A stretch of 64,000 nucleotides of DNA from Linnemannia schmuckeri (Eukaryota; Mortierellomycota; Mortierellomycetes; Mortierellales; Mortierellaceae). This document shows, in pieces, positions 45,900 through 56,881 of this stretch; the stretch's first letter is position 1; every line of letters starts with the position of its first letter. Below the pieces are notes generated by a model. It did no database searches. It saw nothing but the letters and a program-made list of their open reading frames with translations, and was not told where the DNA came from. Location: assembly GCA_029449235.1 (NCBI GenBank), contig JANATG010000020.1:434001-498000 (forward strand), in the 5' to 3' direction. The translations under genes were made by a program, and so were the position numbers.

Positions 45900-48800
45900 A
45901 TGAATCTCACAGAGAGTCCATCGACCGTCGGCATGGACACCCCTCGCTTTGCCAACACTAATGCAGTTCAGGAGCAGCACACTCCGGTGTCTAACGTTGT
46001 GCCTGCCAACGAGTACTACTCCAGCTCAAACTATGTCTCCCGCCACAGAACCCTCGGCAACGTAAGTCTCTTTTTATTGCTTCGGATTCACTTTCTTTTT
46101 TGGGGCGTAGTGTGTTTTGCATACAAGTATGTGTGTCGGATGACACCGATTATTATCTTCCGGTTGGAGGATCATCCGGTTATTCTGTTTACTTCGTCCA
46201 TTTGTTTTAATGCGCCAGACTGGACAAGTCAAACAAAAGAAGCGCCTTTTTGGTTTTCGATCGCCCGTTGGGCGAAAGCGGGAGTGAGAAAAAGTCAGTC
46301 AGACAGTCAAGAGACGGAGACAATGGATGATGACTCGAAGCAAAGGCGATAGTACCAATTACGATCCAGATCGCTTTGCACTTTTTTTTGCCCCTTTGAT
46401 TTCAATGGTCTGATTCATGTTCTGAGTCAATGCTTATCGGCATGCTCCCCTTGTTTCTTTCCTTGTCCGCTCGTCGTCGTGTGCCTATGTTCGCATGAAG
46501 GCGTGCGTTTCCCTTCCGACGTCCTTGGGGAGGAGGGGGTTCATTGAATCGTCCGTCAAACACAGCGCTGAGGGAAAGAGGAAATACAACAGGGCTTATC
46601 TTGGCCTTTTCTTTTCATCCTTTAGCCCTTTTTTCCAGTTTAGCTGTTGGTGTGTTTGAACCCTTATGTGTTTGTGGCACATGCTCAGTTTCTAACGTTT
46701 ATGTGTTTACTTTTTATCATGGACGAATAGTCAAAGAAACCTACAAGCACCCAGAATCCCAACGACCCAATGGCGCATTCCGAGGCGGCGACAAAGTACA
46801 GGCGGCCACGGCGAGGCTCACATGGTTAGTGATGCTCATATGTCTCTTATCCTTGGGAACACAAAGGCAAAAATCCGATGAGGAACAACAAACGACGTCC
46901 TGGAAGAACTTTGAAGGAATGAAAAAAAAAAAAAAAAAAAAAAAATAACGACTCCGCCGAACCAAATGGACCTCTTATCGGGCTGGAATTTGTTTTTCTC
47001 TTTATCAACATTTTTGACAGATAAAGGCTGACAAAAAGGAAGGGGCTGACCATTCATTCTCGTTCTTGCTACCTATCTCTCACTTTTCCCGCGACCCCTT
47101 CCCCTGCTTTAGATGACAAGGCCACCAAGCCAAGACGTTTCCTCATCGACGTCGAGGAGACCCAAAAGTTGATTCTAGAGCAGGAGGACACGGATGGCGA
47201 CTTTCAGATCACTGTCAACGATGTTGGTCCCAAGGTCATTACCCTCGGCACTGCAGACTCTGCCGGATTCAACAAGTACGACATTCGCGGAACCTATATG
47301 CTTAGCAATCTCCTTCAGGAACTGTCGCTTGCCCAGGACTATGGACGCAAATACGTTGTTCTGGACGAGGCTCGCTTGAATGAGAACCCTGTCGATCGCC
47401 TCTCTCGCATGATCAGACACCACTTCTGGGACGGACTCACACGCCGCATCGATGCAGAAGGACTGGAGCTGATCGCCAACGACCCCAAGAATAGATCCAA
47501 GAACACCGCTCCCAGAATCTACATTCCCTTCGGCGAGGACGAAGTCCTGGAATACTACAAGAACGTCAGTGTGCAGAAGCCCCATCTCAAACTCGACGTT
47601 GAACAGCTGCCCGAGGTGATCACCCCCAAGTATGTCCAGTCCATCAACGAGAAGCCAGGAATTCTCGCTTTGGCCATGACAAAGTTCATGAACGACGAAG
47701 GTGAAGAGACCTTGAAAGGCGTTCCGTTTGTTGTCCCTGGAGGTCGATTCAACGAGATGTACGGATGGGATTCATACTTTGAATCTCTCGGATTGCTAGT
47801 CGATGGTCGTTTGGAGCTGGCCAAGGGCATGGTCGATAACTTTGTCTATGAAATTAAGCACTATGGCAAGATCCTGAACGCCAACCGCAGTTACTACCTC
47901 ACCAGGACTCAGCCTCCATTCCTGACCGACATGATCCTCAAGGTCTATGACCGTCTTCCTTACAGTCTCGAAATTGAGAACAAGCAATGGCTTGCTGTCG
48001 CTCTCACGGCGGCGATCAAGGAATACCTCACCGTCTGGATGTCTCAGCACCGCTATGATCCTGAATCAGGATTGTCGCGCTTCTACAGCGAGGGTATCGG
48101 AATGCCTCCAGAGACCGAGGCCACCCATTTCGATCATGTCATCAAACCATACGCTGATCGCAAAGGACTCTCTCTTGAGGAATACAGCCGACTTTACAAC
48201 GAGGGCTTGATAGATGAGCCCGAACTGGATACCTACTTCAAGCACGACCGTGCTGTGCGCGAATCAGGACATGACACCACTTACCGACTCGATAATTGCG
48301 CTGCAGACATCGCCACCGTCGATTTGAACTCGCTCCTTTACAAGTACGAGGTAGATATTGCTGAGACCATCCAGTCGATCTTTGGCGACTCTTTCGAGAC
48401 ACCCTACTTTGCCTCATACGATACGTCGTTATCGACAGACCATCCTGATACCATTGTGCATACCTCTGCAGAGTGGTTCGAACGTGCCCGCATTCGCCAG
48501 GAGAGAATCAACAAGCTCTGCTGGAACGAGAAGCGCGGAATGTATTTTGATTACGATACCCGTCTAAAGACCCAGGGGACCTATGAGAGTGTCACGACCT
48601 TTTACACCATGTGGTCAGGACTCGCCGATCGCGAAAAGGCAGAAAAGATGATGTAAGTGTTGTCTGCTTCATCATTGCGTAGTTTTCTGAACTTTGTTAT
48701 TTGGAGAATTGGATCCTGTATTGACCTACTATTATATTCTGTGATTTTCGCTAATTAGGGCTAGCGCTTTGCCCCTCTTTGAAGTCACTGGTGGATTGGT

Positions 48801-49424
48801 CTCTGGAACAGAGTCATCGCGTGGTCTCATTACCTTGTCTCGCCCTAACCGTCAATGGGATTTCCCCTTTGGCTGGGCGCCTCACCAAATCATGTCCTGG
48901 ATTGCCTTTGAAAAGTATGGCTTCATGGAAGAAGCCAAGCGAACCTGCTACCGCTGGCTGTACACGTAAGTCAACCGTCTTCCTCTCTGAAAGTATTTGA
49001 CGCTGAATTACTTGTAGTACCTTGATGCCATTTAGATATGCTAATCATCCCCCACTTGTCCTTCGTCATCATTGCTAGCATCACAAAATCATTCGTTGAC
49101 TTTAACGGTGTGGTGCCTGAGAAGTTTGATGTTGTAAACATGACCCATCGAGTCCAGGTCGAGTACGGTAATGTTGGACTGGACTTCAAGTTTATTCCTC
49201 GCGAAGGCTTTGGGTGGATGAACGCCAGCTACCAAGTCGGCCTGGGATATATGGACCGTGGTCTTCGCCGTGCACTGGGAGCTGTGATGGACCCTTGCCA
49301 GGTATTCAAGGGTCGGGCGTTGGCTGTTGAGAAGTCACAACAGAATAACAACGAGAGCATTGTCACTCAACCTCCAGATGTGACCACACGCCTCGTCCGC
49401 CCCAACTCGCTCCGGAGGGTGTAA
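45900..49424 (+). CDS. NTH1: Neutral trehalase
   Basis: Exons 45900-46061, 46731-46824, 47113-48652, 48759-48965 and 49079-49424 give 782 residues. The cytosolic enzyme (GH37) splits trehalose to two glucoses when stress ends or spores germinate. The regulatory N-terminus has a PKA-type site (RRPRRGSH) and a calcium-binding loop (DTDGDFQITVND), both marks of neutral rather than acid trehalase. Family signatures are PGGRFNEMYGWDSYFESLG and RPNRQWDFPFGWAPHQ. There is no signal peptide. Length is close to yeast Nth1. The intron between exons 1 and 2 is long (about 670 bases), and exon 2, holding the PKA site, is only 94 bases. Control by phosphorylation is inferred from the motifs. Confidence 0.96.
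46922..46945. repeat. A homopolymer (24) in an intron
   Basis: A run inside the second intron of the trehalase gene. Confidence 0.8.
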
Positions 49425-49933
49425 GGTGTCTAAACGCGAGTTGCGGATATGACATGGACTGTTTGCGCTGGACGCAGCTATGGAGCAACCAAGGGAATGG
49501 AGGATGAGAGGATAGGGACAGATAGGACGGTGGAGGAATGCAGGAAGAATGAAGCGGTTATTTTACTACGGCCTTTTTTTGCTCGCTACATTTCACGATC
49601 CAAACACATGTGCGCAACATCCCTTTGCGATGACAGCTCTGCCCATCATTATCTTCTACATTATTTGCGAAATGTATGTATGATTAAAGTCTTTAAAGAT
49701 TGTTTGTAAAAGGACAAGTGTTTGTTGTGTTTATTTGTACAAATGTAACAGTGACGGCGAGTTAAGTCTCAAAGTGTGTTGGTTGGAGTGTTTGTATGTG
49801 CAAAGGTAATCTGCAAAGATGAAGAGCAGACAGAAAGAGAAAGTTGTGGAGGAAACAAGGTACAGGTGCATTCATGTGAGTGAACGAGCTGATACGTTGG
49901 GAAAAGATCCAGTCAGCCTTGGTACTCTCTTCC
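49425..49933. other. Convergent 3' region
   Basis: 509 bases between trehalase and the CsbD-like gene. ATTAAA near 49684 may be the trehalase poly(A) signal. No gene is seen. Confidence 0.45.
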
Positions 49934-50239
49934 TTAGACGCGACGCTCGATCTCGGCCTTGGTGATGTTTCCTTCGCCTGAGGCCTCGAGGGAGTAGTCC
50001 CCGAGGACATTTCCGGTGGCCTTTTGGGAATGTCCCTCGGCCTTGTGGGCAGCGGCCTCGGCCTGGGACTTGGCATCGGCGAGCTTTTGAGCAGTGTCAG
50101 CCTGAGCCTTTTGAGCAGCGCCGCGGGCGGCCAGATCGGGGTTGTTGATGGTCTCGCCAATGGTCTGCTTGGCGCCGCCGATGTAGGAGCTGGCGGTGTT
50201 GGAGACCTTGGTGGAGACGTTCTCTGCAATGTTCGACAT
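49934..50239 (-). CDS. CsbD-like small hydrophilic stress protein
   Basis: Single exon of 101 residues. The chain is very hydrophilic, rich in Ala, Lys, Gln, Glu and Gly, with one or two helical repeats (QKAQADTAQKLADAKSQAEA, then AHKAEGHSQKATGNVLG). The pattern GxAKQTIGETI..PDLAARG and KATGNVLGDYSLEASGE is that of fungal CsbD-like proteins, which are often induced by stress. Biochemical function is not established. A consensus TATA box lies upstream, as expected for a stress-inducible gene. Confidence 0.8.
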   Translation of the reverse strand: MSNIAENVSTKVSNTASSYIGGAKQTIGETINNPDLAARGAAQKAQADTAQKLADAKSQAEAAAHKAEGHSQKATGNVLGDYSLEASGEGNITKAEIERRV

Positions 50240-50938
50240 GTTGGATATGTGTTGTTGTTTTGTTTTTGTTTGATTGATTGGTTGTTGTTTTAGTGAGGGA
50301 GTTATTGTTGTGGGTGAAAGGATGAAGAAGAAAGTGATGAAAGCAAGTGGCGGCCCTTTTATATATCAGTCTGCTGCGATCATGACGGGTGTATTACATC
50401 ACTCATATGACAGTGCAAAGGCTAGATATCCAACAGGGTTGCAGCTGTGGAAGTCTTTTTATTTGACAAGCACTTCTGATCACGGGGTTTGAATGACGGG
50501 ATCATCACACAATCATTGAGAAGACAAGGTGCCATTTGGCAAAGGCTTTTCTACATTTTTCAAAAGGAACTTCCTAGGAAAGCATAGCAAATGATCGTAT
50601 CTTAATCAAGTTCGTTTTGCACACCAACACAAATGACGACGCGAACATCTAAGCCACATCGTTGTTGTGGGTTAATTTAACCATTTTTGACTTTCAAAAA
50701 GTCGCGTTCGTTTTGTTTTGACTTGACCGTTTGCCACCACCAACGCCGTTCTTCCTCAAGTCTCTGCTGTTACTGTTCCTCGACACCTCATCGACTGAAA
50801 TCAACGACGGAGACAACACTCGTACACTTCGTTCTCCATCCCATTCCTGTGTCCATTCCTGATTGAACCGACTCATTCGACAAACGGGATTCACACACCT
50901 CCACCCCCGAACCAGTTTAGTTGACAAGTTACGCCACC
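50240..50938. promoter_or_regulatory. Divergent promoter (CsbD-like / DNA polymerase delta)
   Basis: 699 bases between divergent genes. The CsbD-like side has a TATA box. The polymerase side has none that is clear; no MluI cell-cycle box (ACGCGT) was noticed. Confidence 0.5.
50356..50365 (-). promoter_or_regulatory. TATA box of the CsbD-like gene
   Basis: TATATAAAAG on the minus strand, about 120 bases upstream of the ATG at 50239. Confidence 0.6.
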
Positions 50939-53900
50939 ATGTCACAGGAAGCACATACCGCCAAGAAGCGTAGAATCCATGCATCGCAGTTGGAGCCACA
51001 GCCTTCTTTCTTGGAGGACCTGGAGCAACTGCAGGAGACCAACCAGGCTACCAAAGGTACGGACAGGAACTCTTGTTTTGTTTGTCAGTGAGCGCTGTGG
51101 ACTTCGGACTTTTTTGTCACGCTTTATTTATATATTATTTTTGTCGGTTTTGTAACACCATAGTGGATGACCCATCGTTGCTCTGGGAAAGACCAACCTG
51201 CGACAGGCTCAACGCGGCAACGGATGTATTGGGTGAGTAAGAAATTCAATATATGTTTGTTTTACTACTTGTTGGTGTCCTTCTCAGTCCTTGCGCTAAC
51301 GTATGGTATGTTTTTCAACCTCTAGTGTTCCAGCAGATCGAAGCAGACGAATACATGGACGCGGCATCTCACACTCCCGTCGTCCGGTTCTACGGTATCA
51401 CAGAAGTAAGCCCCTATGAATTATCCTCTCGGACATGACCGTATATACAAGCCTAATATTCGCAGTTACTGACCATCAATCACTATTATATTCCTTAGGC
51501 TGGGAACAGCGTCATCTGCCACGTCACTGGATTCTTGCCATACTTTTATGTTCCAGCACCCGTGGGGTTCAAGTTGGAAAACATCCCAGCATTCAAGACC
51601 GCATTGGAGGTAACTTTGAGATACTTGAGTTCCGCAGTACATTGGATGACACCAAAAGTGGTCACGAACATGTACTAACCACCGAATTTTTTTGTCATTG
51701 TATTAGGCGGCAGTGGAAAAAGGCAACAGCATTGTCAAGATCGAATGGAAGTTGAAGGAGTCAATCTACGGATACCATGGAGGCGATAAGATCCCATTCT
51801 TGAAGATTACCCTCAAGGACCCCAGGAACATTGCGGCAGCCAAGCGTGCCATGGAACGAGGCATTTCGTTTGCCGGATTCAACGACTGTACGGCACAGAC
51901 ATACGAGAGCAATTTGGCATACCTTTTACGCTTCATGATCGACTGTCATATTAAGGGAGCAAACTGGATTGAGCTTCCCGCAGGATCATACCAGAACAGG
52001 AACGACAGCAGTTCGAATGCCCAGATCAACGTTCAAGTCAACTACGAAAAGATCATCAGTCATCAACCCGAAGGAGACTGGTCCAAAATTGCCCCTCTCA
52101 GGATCTTGAGTTTCGATATCGAGTGCGCTGGTCGCAAGGGTATTTTCCCCGAGGCCAAGATCGATCCTGTCATCCAGATCGCATCCATGGTCACTGTCCA
52201 AGGAGAGTCCAAGCCATTCATCCGGAACGTTATGGTTCTCAACACTTGCTCGCACATTGTCGGCACTCACACTATGTCGTTCGACCAGGAGGAAAAGCTA
52301 CTGGCTTCATGGAGCGACTTTGTCAGGAAAGTTGATCCTGATGTTGTCATTGGCTATAACACGGCGAACTTCGACTTCCCATATCTTCTGGACCGCGCCA
52401 AACATCTCGGAGTTCTGAAGTTTCCTTTCCTCGGACGCCTTAATGGTATGATATCACTTTGAAATCGCAAGAGCTACATGTATGTGGGTAGGTTAAAAGT
52501 TTAGCGATACTGACCTTCAGCTTTTCCTCCGCTATATAGACATCAGGACAGAGATCAAGGATACAAAGTTCTCGTCGAAGGCTTATGGAAACCGCGAGAG
52601 CAAGTCGATCAACATGGAGGGTCGTCTTCAGCTTGATATGCTTCAGGTCATGCAGCGCGATTACAAGCTACGATCCTATACTCTGAACTCTGTCTGTGCC
52701 GAATTTTTGGGTACGTGAGTTATGTAGTTTGTAGTTGCGTGTTCTCTCTGAGTTATTGACGTGTGCTGACCAGGAACTCTTTTGGGTTATTAGGCGAGCA
52801 AAAGGAGGACGTGCATCATTCGATCATTACGGAACTGCAAAACGGAAACGAGGAAACTCGCCGACGTCTTGCGATTTACTGTTTGAAGGACGCCTATCTT
52901 CCACAGCGACTCATGGACAAGCTGATGTGTTTGATCAACTACATCGAGATGGCAAGAGTAACAGGAGTGCCTTTCAACTATCTTTTGGCCCGTGGACAGC
53001 AAATCAAGGTTGTCTCTCAGTTATTCCGTAAAGCCCTTGAGAAGGACTTTGTCATCCCTGCTGTGAGCAGTCAAGGTAAGTTTTTGACTCATTTGTTGAC
53101 GACAAACCGTGGCTATAGTTTTTTCCACATTGATTAATCAAGCATTCGTTCTTTGTTCGTAGGTGGAGAGGAGCAGTACGAAGGAGCTACAGTTATTGAG
53201 CCTCGTAGAGGTTACTACGATGTGCCTATCGCAACTCTGGATTTCGCGTCACTGTACCCTTCGATTATGATGGCCCACAACCTCTGTTATACAACGCTGC
53301 TGACGCCTGGAGTCATTCAAAAGTTCAACCTCGTCAAGGATGTCGACTATGTGGTTACCCCCAACAACGGTAATTTTTGCTGCATGTTTTACGAGTCTAT
53401 GTAAGATGAGCCCTGAATTGTTACCCGGTCACTCACAGATTGTAATCTCTCTATGTGACATAGATTCCTTTTTGATGGAGAAAAAGCGCAAGGGATTGTT
53501 GCCTATTATTCTGACAGATCTCTTGGATGCCCGTAAGCGTGCCAAGTCGGATCTTAAGAAAGAGACGGACCCTTTCAAGCGCGCTGTATTGGATGGTCGT
53601 CAGTTGGCCTTGAAGGTACACGTTTGGCTGCAATTGTCATGAAACGAATACGCCTCCCTGACTATAATTAGGATTTTTTTTCTAACCTTCTTCGTATCAC
53701 TTTTATCCCACAGATCAGTGCCAACTCTGTGTACGGCTTCACGGGAGCCACTGTCGGAAAGCTGCCCTGTCTTCAGATCTCATCGAGTGTCACAGCCTAC
53801 GGTCGTGTCATGATCGAGAGAACCAAGCAGGAGGTCGAGGCAACATTCACTGTCGAGAATGGATACACGCATACCGCCGAAGTCATTTACGGAGATACCG

Positions 53901-55306
53901 ATTCAGTCATGGTCAAATTTGGCGTCAAGACGTTGGAGGAGGCCATGGAGCTAGGACGCAAGGCAGCCGAGTTAGTCACGACAAAGTTTGAGAAGCCAAT
54001 CAAGCTAGAGTTCGAGAAGGTGTACTTCCCTTATCTGTTGATCAACAAAAAGCGTTATGCCGGTCTATACTGGACAAGACCCGACAAGTACGACAAGATG
54101 GATACCAAGGGAATTGAGACTGTCCGTCGTGATAATTGCAGATTGGTTCAGAGTGTTATTGATACCTGCCTCCGAAAGATCCTGATCGACCGCGATGTCA
54201 CCGGTGCCCAAGAGTAAGTTTTAAAGGATGTACCTGTGTGAAAAACTATACAGGCAGTAAGAATCAAATTTAACCAGTGCTTGTTCATTTTTGTAACAGA
54301 TATACAAAGCAGATCATTGCAGATTTGTTGCAGAACAAGGTCGATATGGCTCAATTAGTCATTACAAAGCAGCTGAGCAAGACAGGTTAGTACCTGAGGA
54401 ACATTGACATTGAAAGCAAATGAACAGGACATTGCTGAAGTGATGCGTGATCCTAACCAGAACGCTTGCATGCTCCATAGATTACGCAAACAAGCAAGCG
54501 CACGTGGAATTGGCAGAGCGCATGAAGCAGCGTGACGCAGGTACGTGAACTGCCTGACTGAAATGGACTCGCCAAGTGTGATGTGCATTATCGTGATACT
54601 AATTCTTACTTTTTATGTGCTTTAGGTTCTGCACCTGCGTTGGGAGATCGTGTTGCATATGTTATTATCAAGGGTGGAAAGGGTACGGCGGCGTATGACA
54701 AGTCTGAGGATCCTCTTTGGGTGCTGGAGAACAACATCCCGATCGACACAAGATACTACCTTGACAATCAGCTGTCCAAGCCATTGCTCCGTATCTTTGA
54801 ACCTATTCTCGGTGAAAAGGCTGAGTCTTTACGTACGTTATCCATGGATTTGCAACAACGATGTGGTTTGAAAATGCAACAAAAGAGAGAAAAAAAGGCG
54901 ACAATGCTGATAATCTTAATCCTGTATTTAACGTTCAATAATAGTGGCCGGTGATCACACAAGGACTATTCAGGTCTCAACTCCTTCGGTGGGAGGACTG
55001 ATGAAGTTTGCGGTGAGGACGGCAACGTGTCTGGGATGCAAGACGCCTCTCAAGAAGGGCGAGTCTGCTGTGTGTGCCAACTGCAAGGAGCGCGCGCCCG
55101 AGTTATACCAGAAGCAACAAAACATTGTCAATGGCCTTGAGGTGCGCTTCTCACGACTTTGGACACAGTGCCAGCGATGCCAGGGATCGCTGCACCAGGA
55201 GGTACTATGTACGAGTAAGGATTGCCCTATCTTCTACATGCGCAAGAAGGTCCAGAAGGAGATCCAGGATAGCACTGCGACCCTCGATCGGTTCGTGGAC
55301 TGGTAA
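50939..55306 (+). CDS. POL3: DNA polymerase delta catalytic subunit
   Basis: Fourteen or so exons give about 1,040 residues, close to yeast Pol3. It is the B-family lagging-strand replicative polymerase. The N-terminus (MSQEAHTAKKRRIHAS) has a possible nuclear signal. Exonuclease motifs are ILSFDIECAGRKGIFPEA (Exo I), GYNTANFDFPYLLDRAK (Exo II) and YCLKDAYLPQRLMD (Exo III). Polymerase motifs are DFASLYPSIMMAHNLCY (A), KISANSVYGFTGATVGKLP (B) and YGDTDSVMV (C), all with catalytic Asp in place. The C-terminus has both metal sites: CLGCKTPLKKGESAVCANC (zinc) and CQRCQGSLHQEVLC plus SKDC (iron-sulfur). The first exon ends at 51056 and the last begins at about 54945. Small introns are frequent; all domain-crossing joins keep phase. 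Confidence 0.96.
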
Positions 55307-55360
55307 ACAACGTATGCGGGTGTCGCGCTGGCGAACAACTTCAATTTGCATTCTACATAA

Positions 55361-55366
55361 AATAAA
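55361..55366 (+). terminator. Poly(A) signal of POL3
   Basis: AATAAA 55 bases after the stop codon. Confidence 0.5.
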
Positions 55367-55568
55367 TCAGTATTCGATAATTTTTTCAACGCGTGCAGTA
55401 CGCGTCTGTGGCTTCAAGGATAAAAGCAGTCCATTCTTGGCTTTATCATTACAGGGGGAAGTGTGGAACAACTCCATCACTCTTTTGACAACGACCCATC
55501 TCCGTTCACAGGACAGCAAGGAAGGACAGACAACCCCAGGACACAACAACATCATCACACTCACAGCC

Positions 55569-56509
55569 ATGGCAAACATCAACATCAGCTGCATCGCCAT
55601 CATTGGAAAACAGGCATGTGCTTCGTTCCGTCGACGGGGCTCGTCGTTCTTCCACACAAATAAGGCGTAGATGGAAACAGAGAGATGACAACGAACCTCA
55701 GGAACGACTGTGTTGCTAATAGCCTCATATCCGATTGGTATCCTCGGACTCTTCTTTTTTTTATGCTCGGCTGTAGAACAACCCATTGTTCATCAAGAAC
55801 TTCAACCCATCACATGCAGACCTCAAATACCACTATATCGCACATACATCATGCGACATCATGGAAGAACGAGGTGAGCTTCACTAGGTCTCATTTTATT
55901 CACTTTTTCTGGAGTGCAGAACCATGTAGCCGATATCAGGAAGCAATACATGAAAAGGAACTGGGTGTACTCTTCAGGAAATTCACCTAACCTTCACGGC
56001 ATTTTTCTTACCTGTTCTGGGCGTGTAGCTGCGATGAAGGCGCAGGATATGTACTTAGGCGTGCTGTTCTCGATGGAGGACCTGTCGGTGTACGGATACA
56101 TGACCAATACCAAGATCAAATTCATCACAGTGCTCACGGTGCCTGATGTCATTATCAAGGATACAGATATGAAGAACGTAAGGGCTCAACTCTTCTAAGC
56201 TCACTTTCGTACACAAACTCAGTTCTTGGTTTTCTTCGGGACTGCTGTTCATCGCTTATATTCAAAAGCGATGTTATCGACACCTTCTCACCTTCCAGTC
56301 TTGTCCATTCCCCCCCCCCTACTTGACAAAAACAGATTTTCCGCAGGATTCATGCGGCGTATGTAAACCATGCCAGCAACCCATTCTACGAGATTGATTC
56401 CGAAAAGATGATCAAGAGCAAGAAGTTTGAACAAGAGATTGAGGCTATCGGGAGGGGGCGTGCTCTTGAGGGCGGCAACAGGAACTCTCTTCCAGCAACT
56501 GCACCATAG
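55569..56509 (+). CDS. TRAPP subunit 2-like protein (Tca17/TRAPPC2L)
   Basis: Exons 55569-55613, 55777-55873, 56029-56177 and 56336-56509 give 154 residues. The protein is a longin/sedlin-fold subunit of the TRAPP tethering complex, acting in Golgi and ER-to-Golgi traffic. The start MANINISCIAIIGKQ leads to NNPLFIKNFNP and LKYHYIAHTSCDIMEER, then DMYLGVLFSMEDLSVYGYM, TNTKIKFITVLT and IFRRIHAAYVNHASNPFYE. The first intron starts GC (CAG|GCATGT); no GT donor gives an open, conserved join, so it is read as GC-AG. The extra C-terminal tail (residues 140-154) is poorly conserved. TRAPPC2L is preferred to TRAPPC2 on the pattern near NPFYEID. Confidence 0.85.
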
Positions 56510-56881
56510 ATACACAGGAGCACGATGAGAACCGACAGACAACCATCTATATCCCCCGCCTTGCTTATCAAATAAAAGCACTTTCAAAGATGAGAATGGA
56601 GTACATGGAGATACCAATTGGGACAAGGGAAGGTGATAATGATATGGCGACGTACTATATAGACTCTTGTGAATGCGCTCGAGGTTGAGAGCAGGTTTGT
56701 CCAAGAGACCCTGGGTTACCAAATACGAGTACTAGGCGCGTCACGCAGGTACAAAAAATGTCTCGCTCTCGCTCAAAAGGAGACAGAAAGGGCTGATTCT
56801 TTTTCCTTCTTTCATTCCTTTTTCTTCTCATTCGTTCATTCATTCCTTTTCTTCACCACCTTCCAAGAACTTATTCAACTT
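56510..56881. promoter_or_regulatory. Intergenic region upstream of the PX gene
   Basis: 372 bases. AATAAA at 56571-56576 is a likely TRAPPC2L poly(A) signal. A T/C-rich leader precedes the next ATG. Confidence 0.45.
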
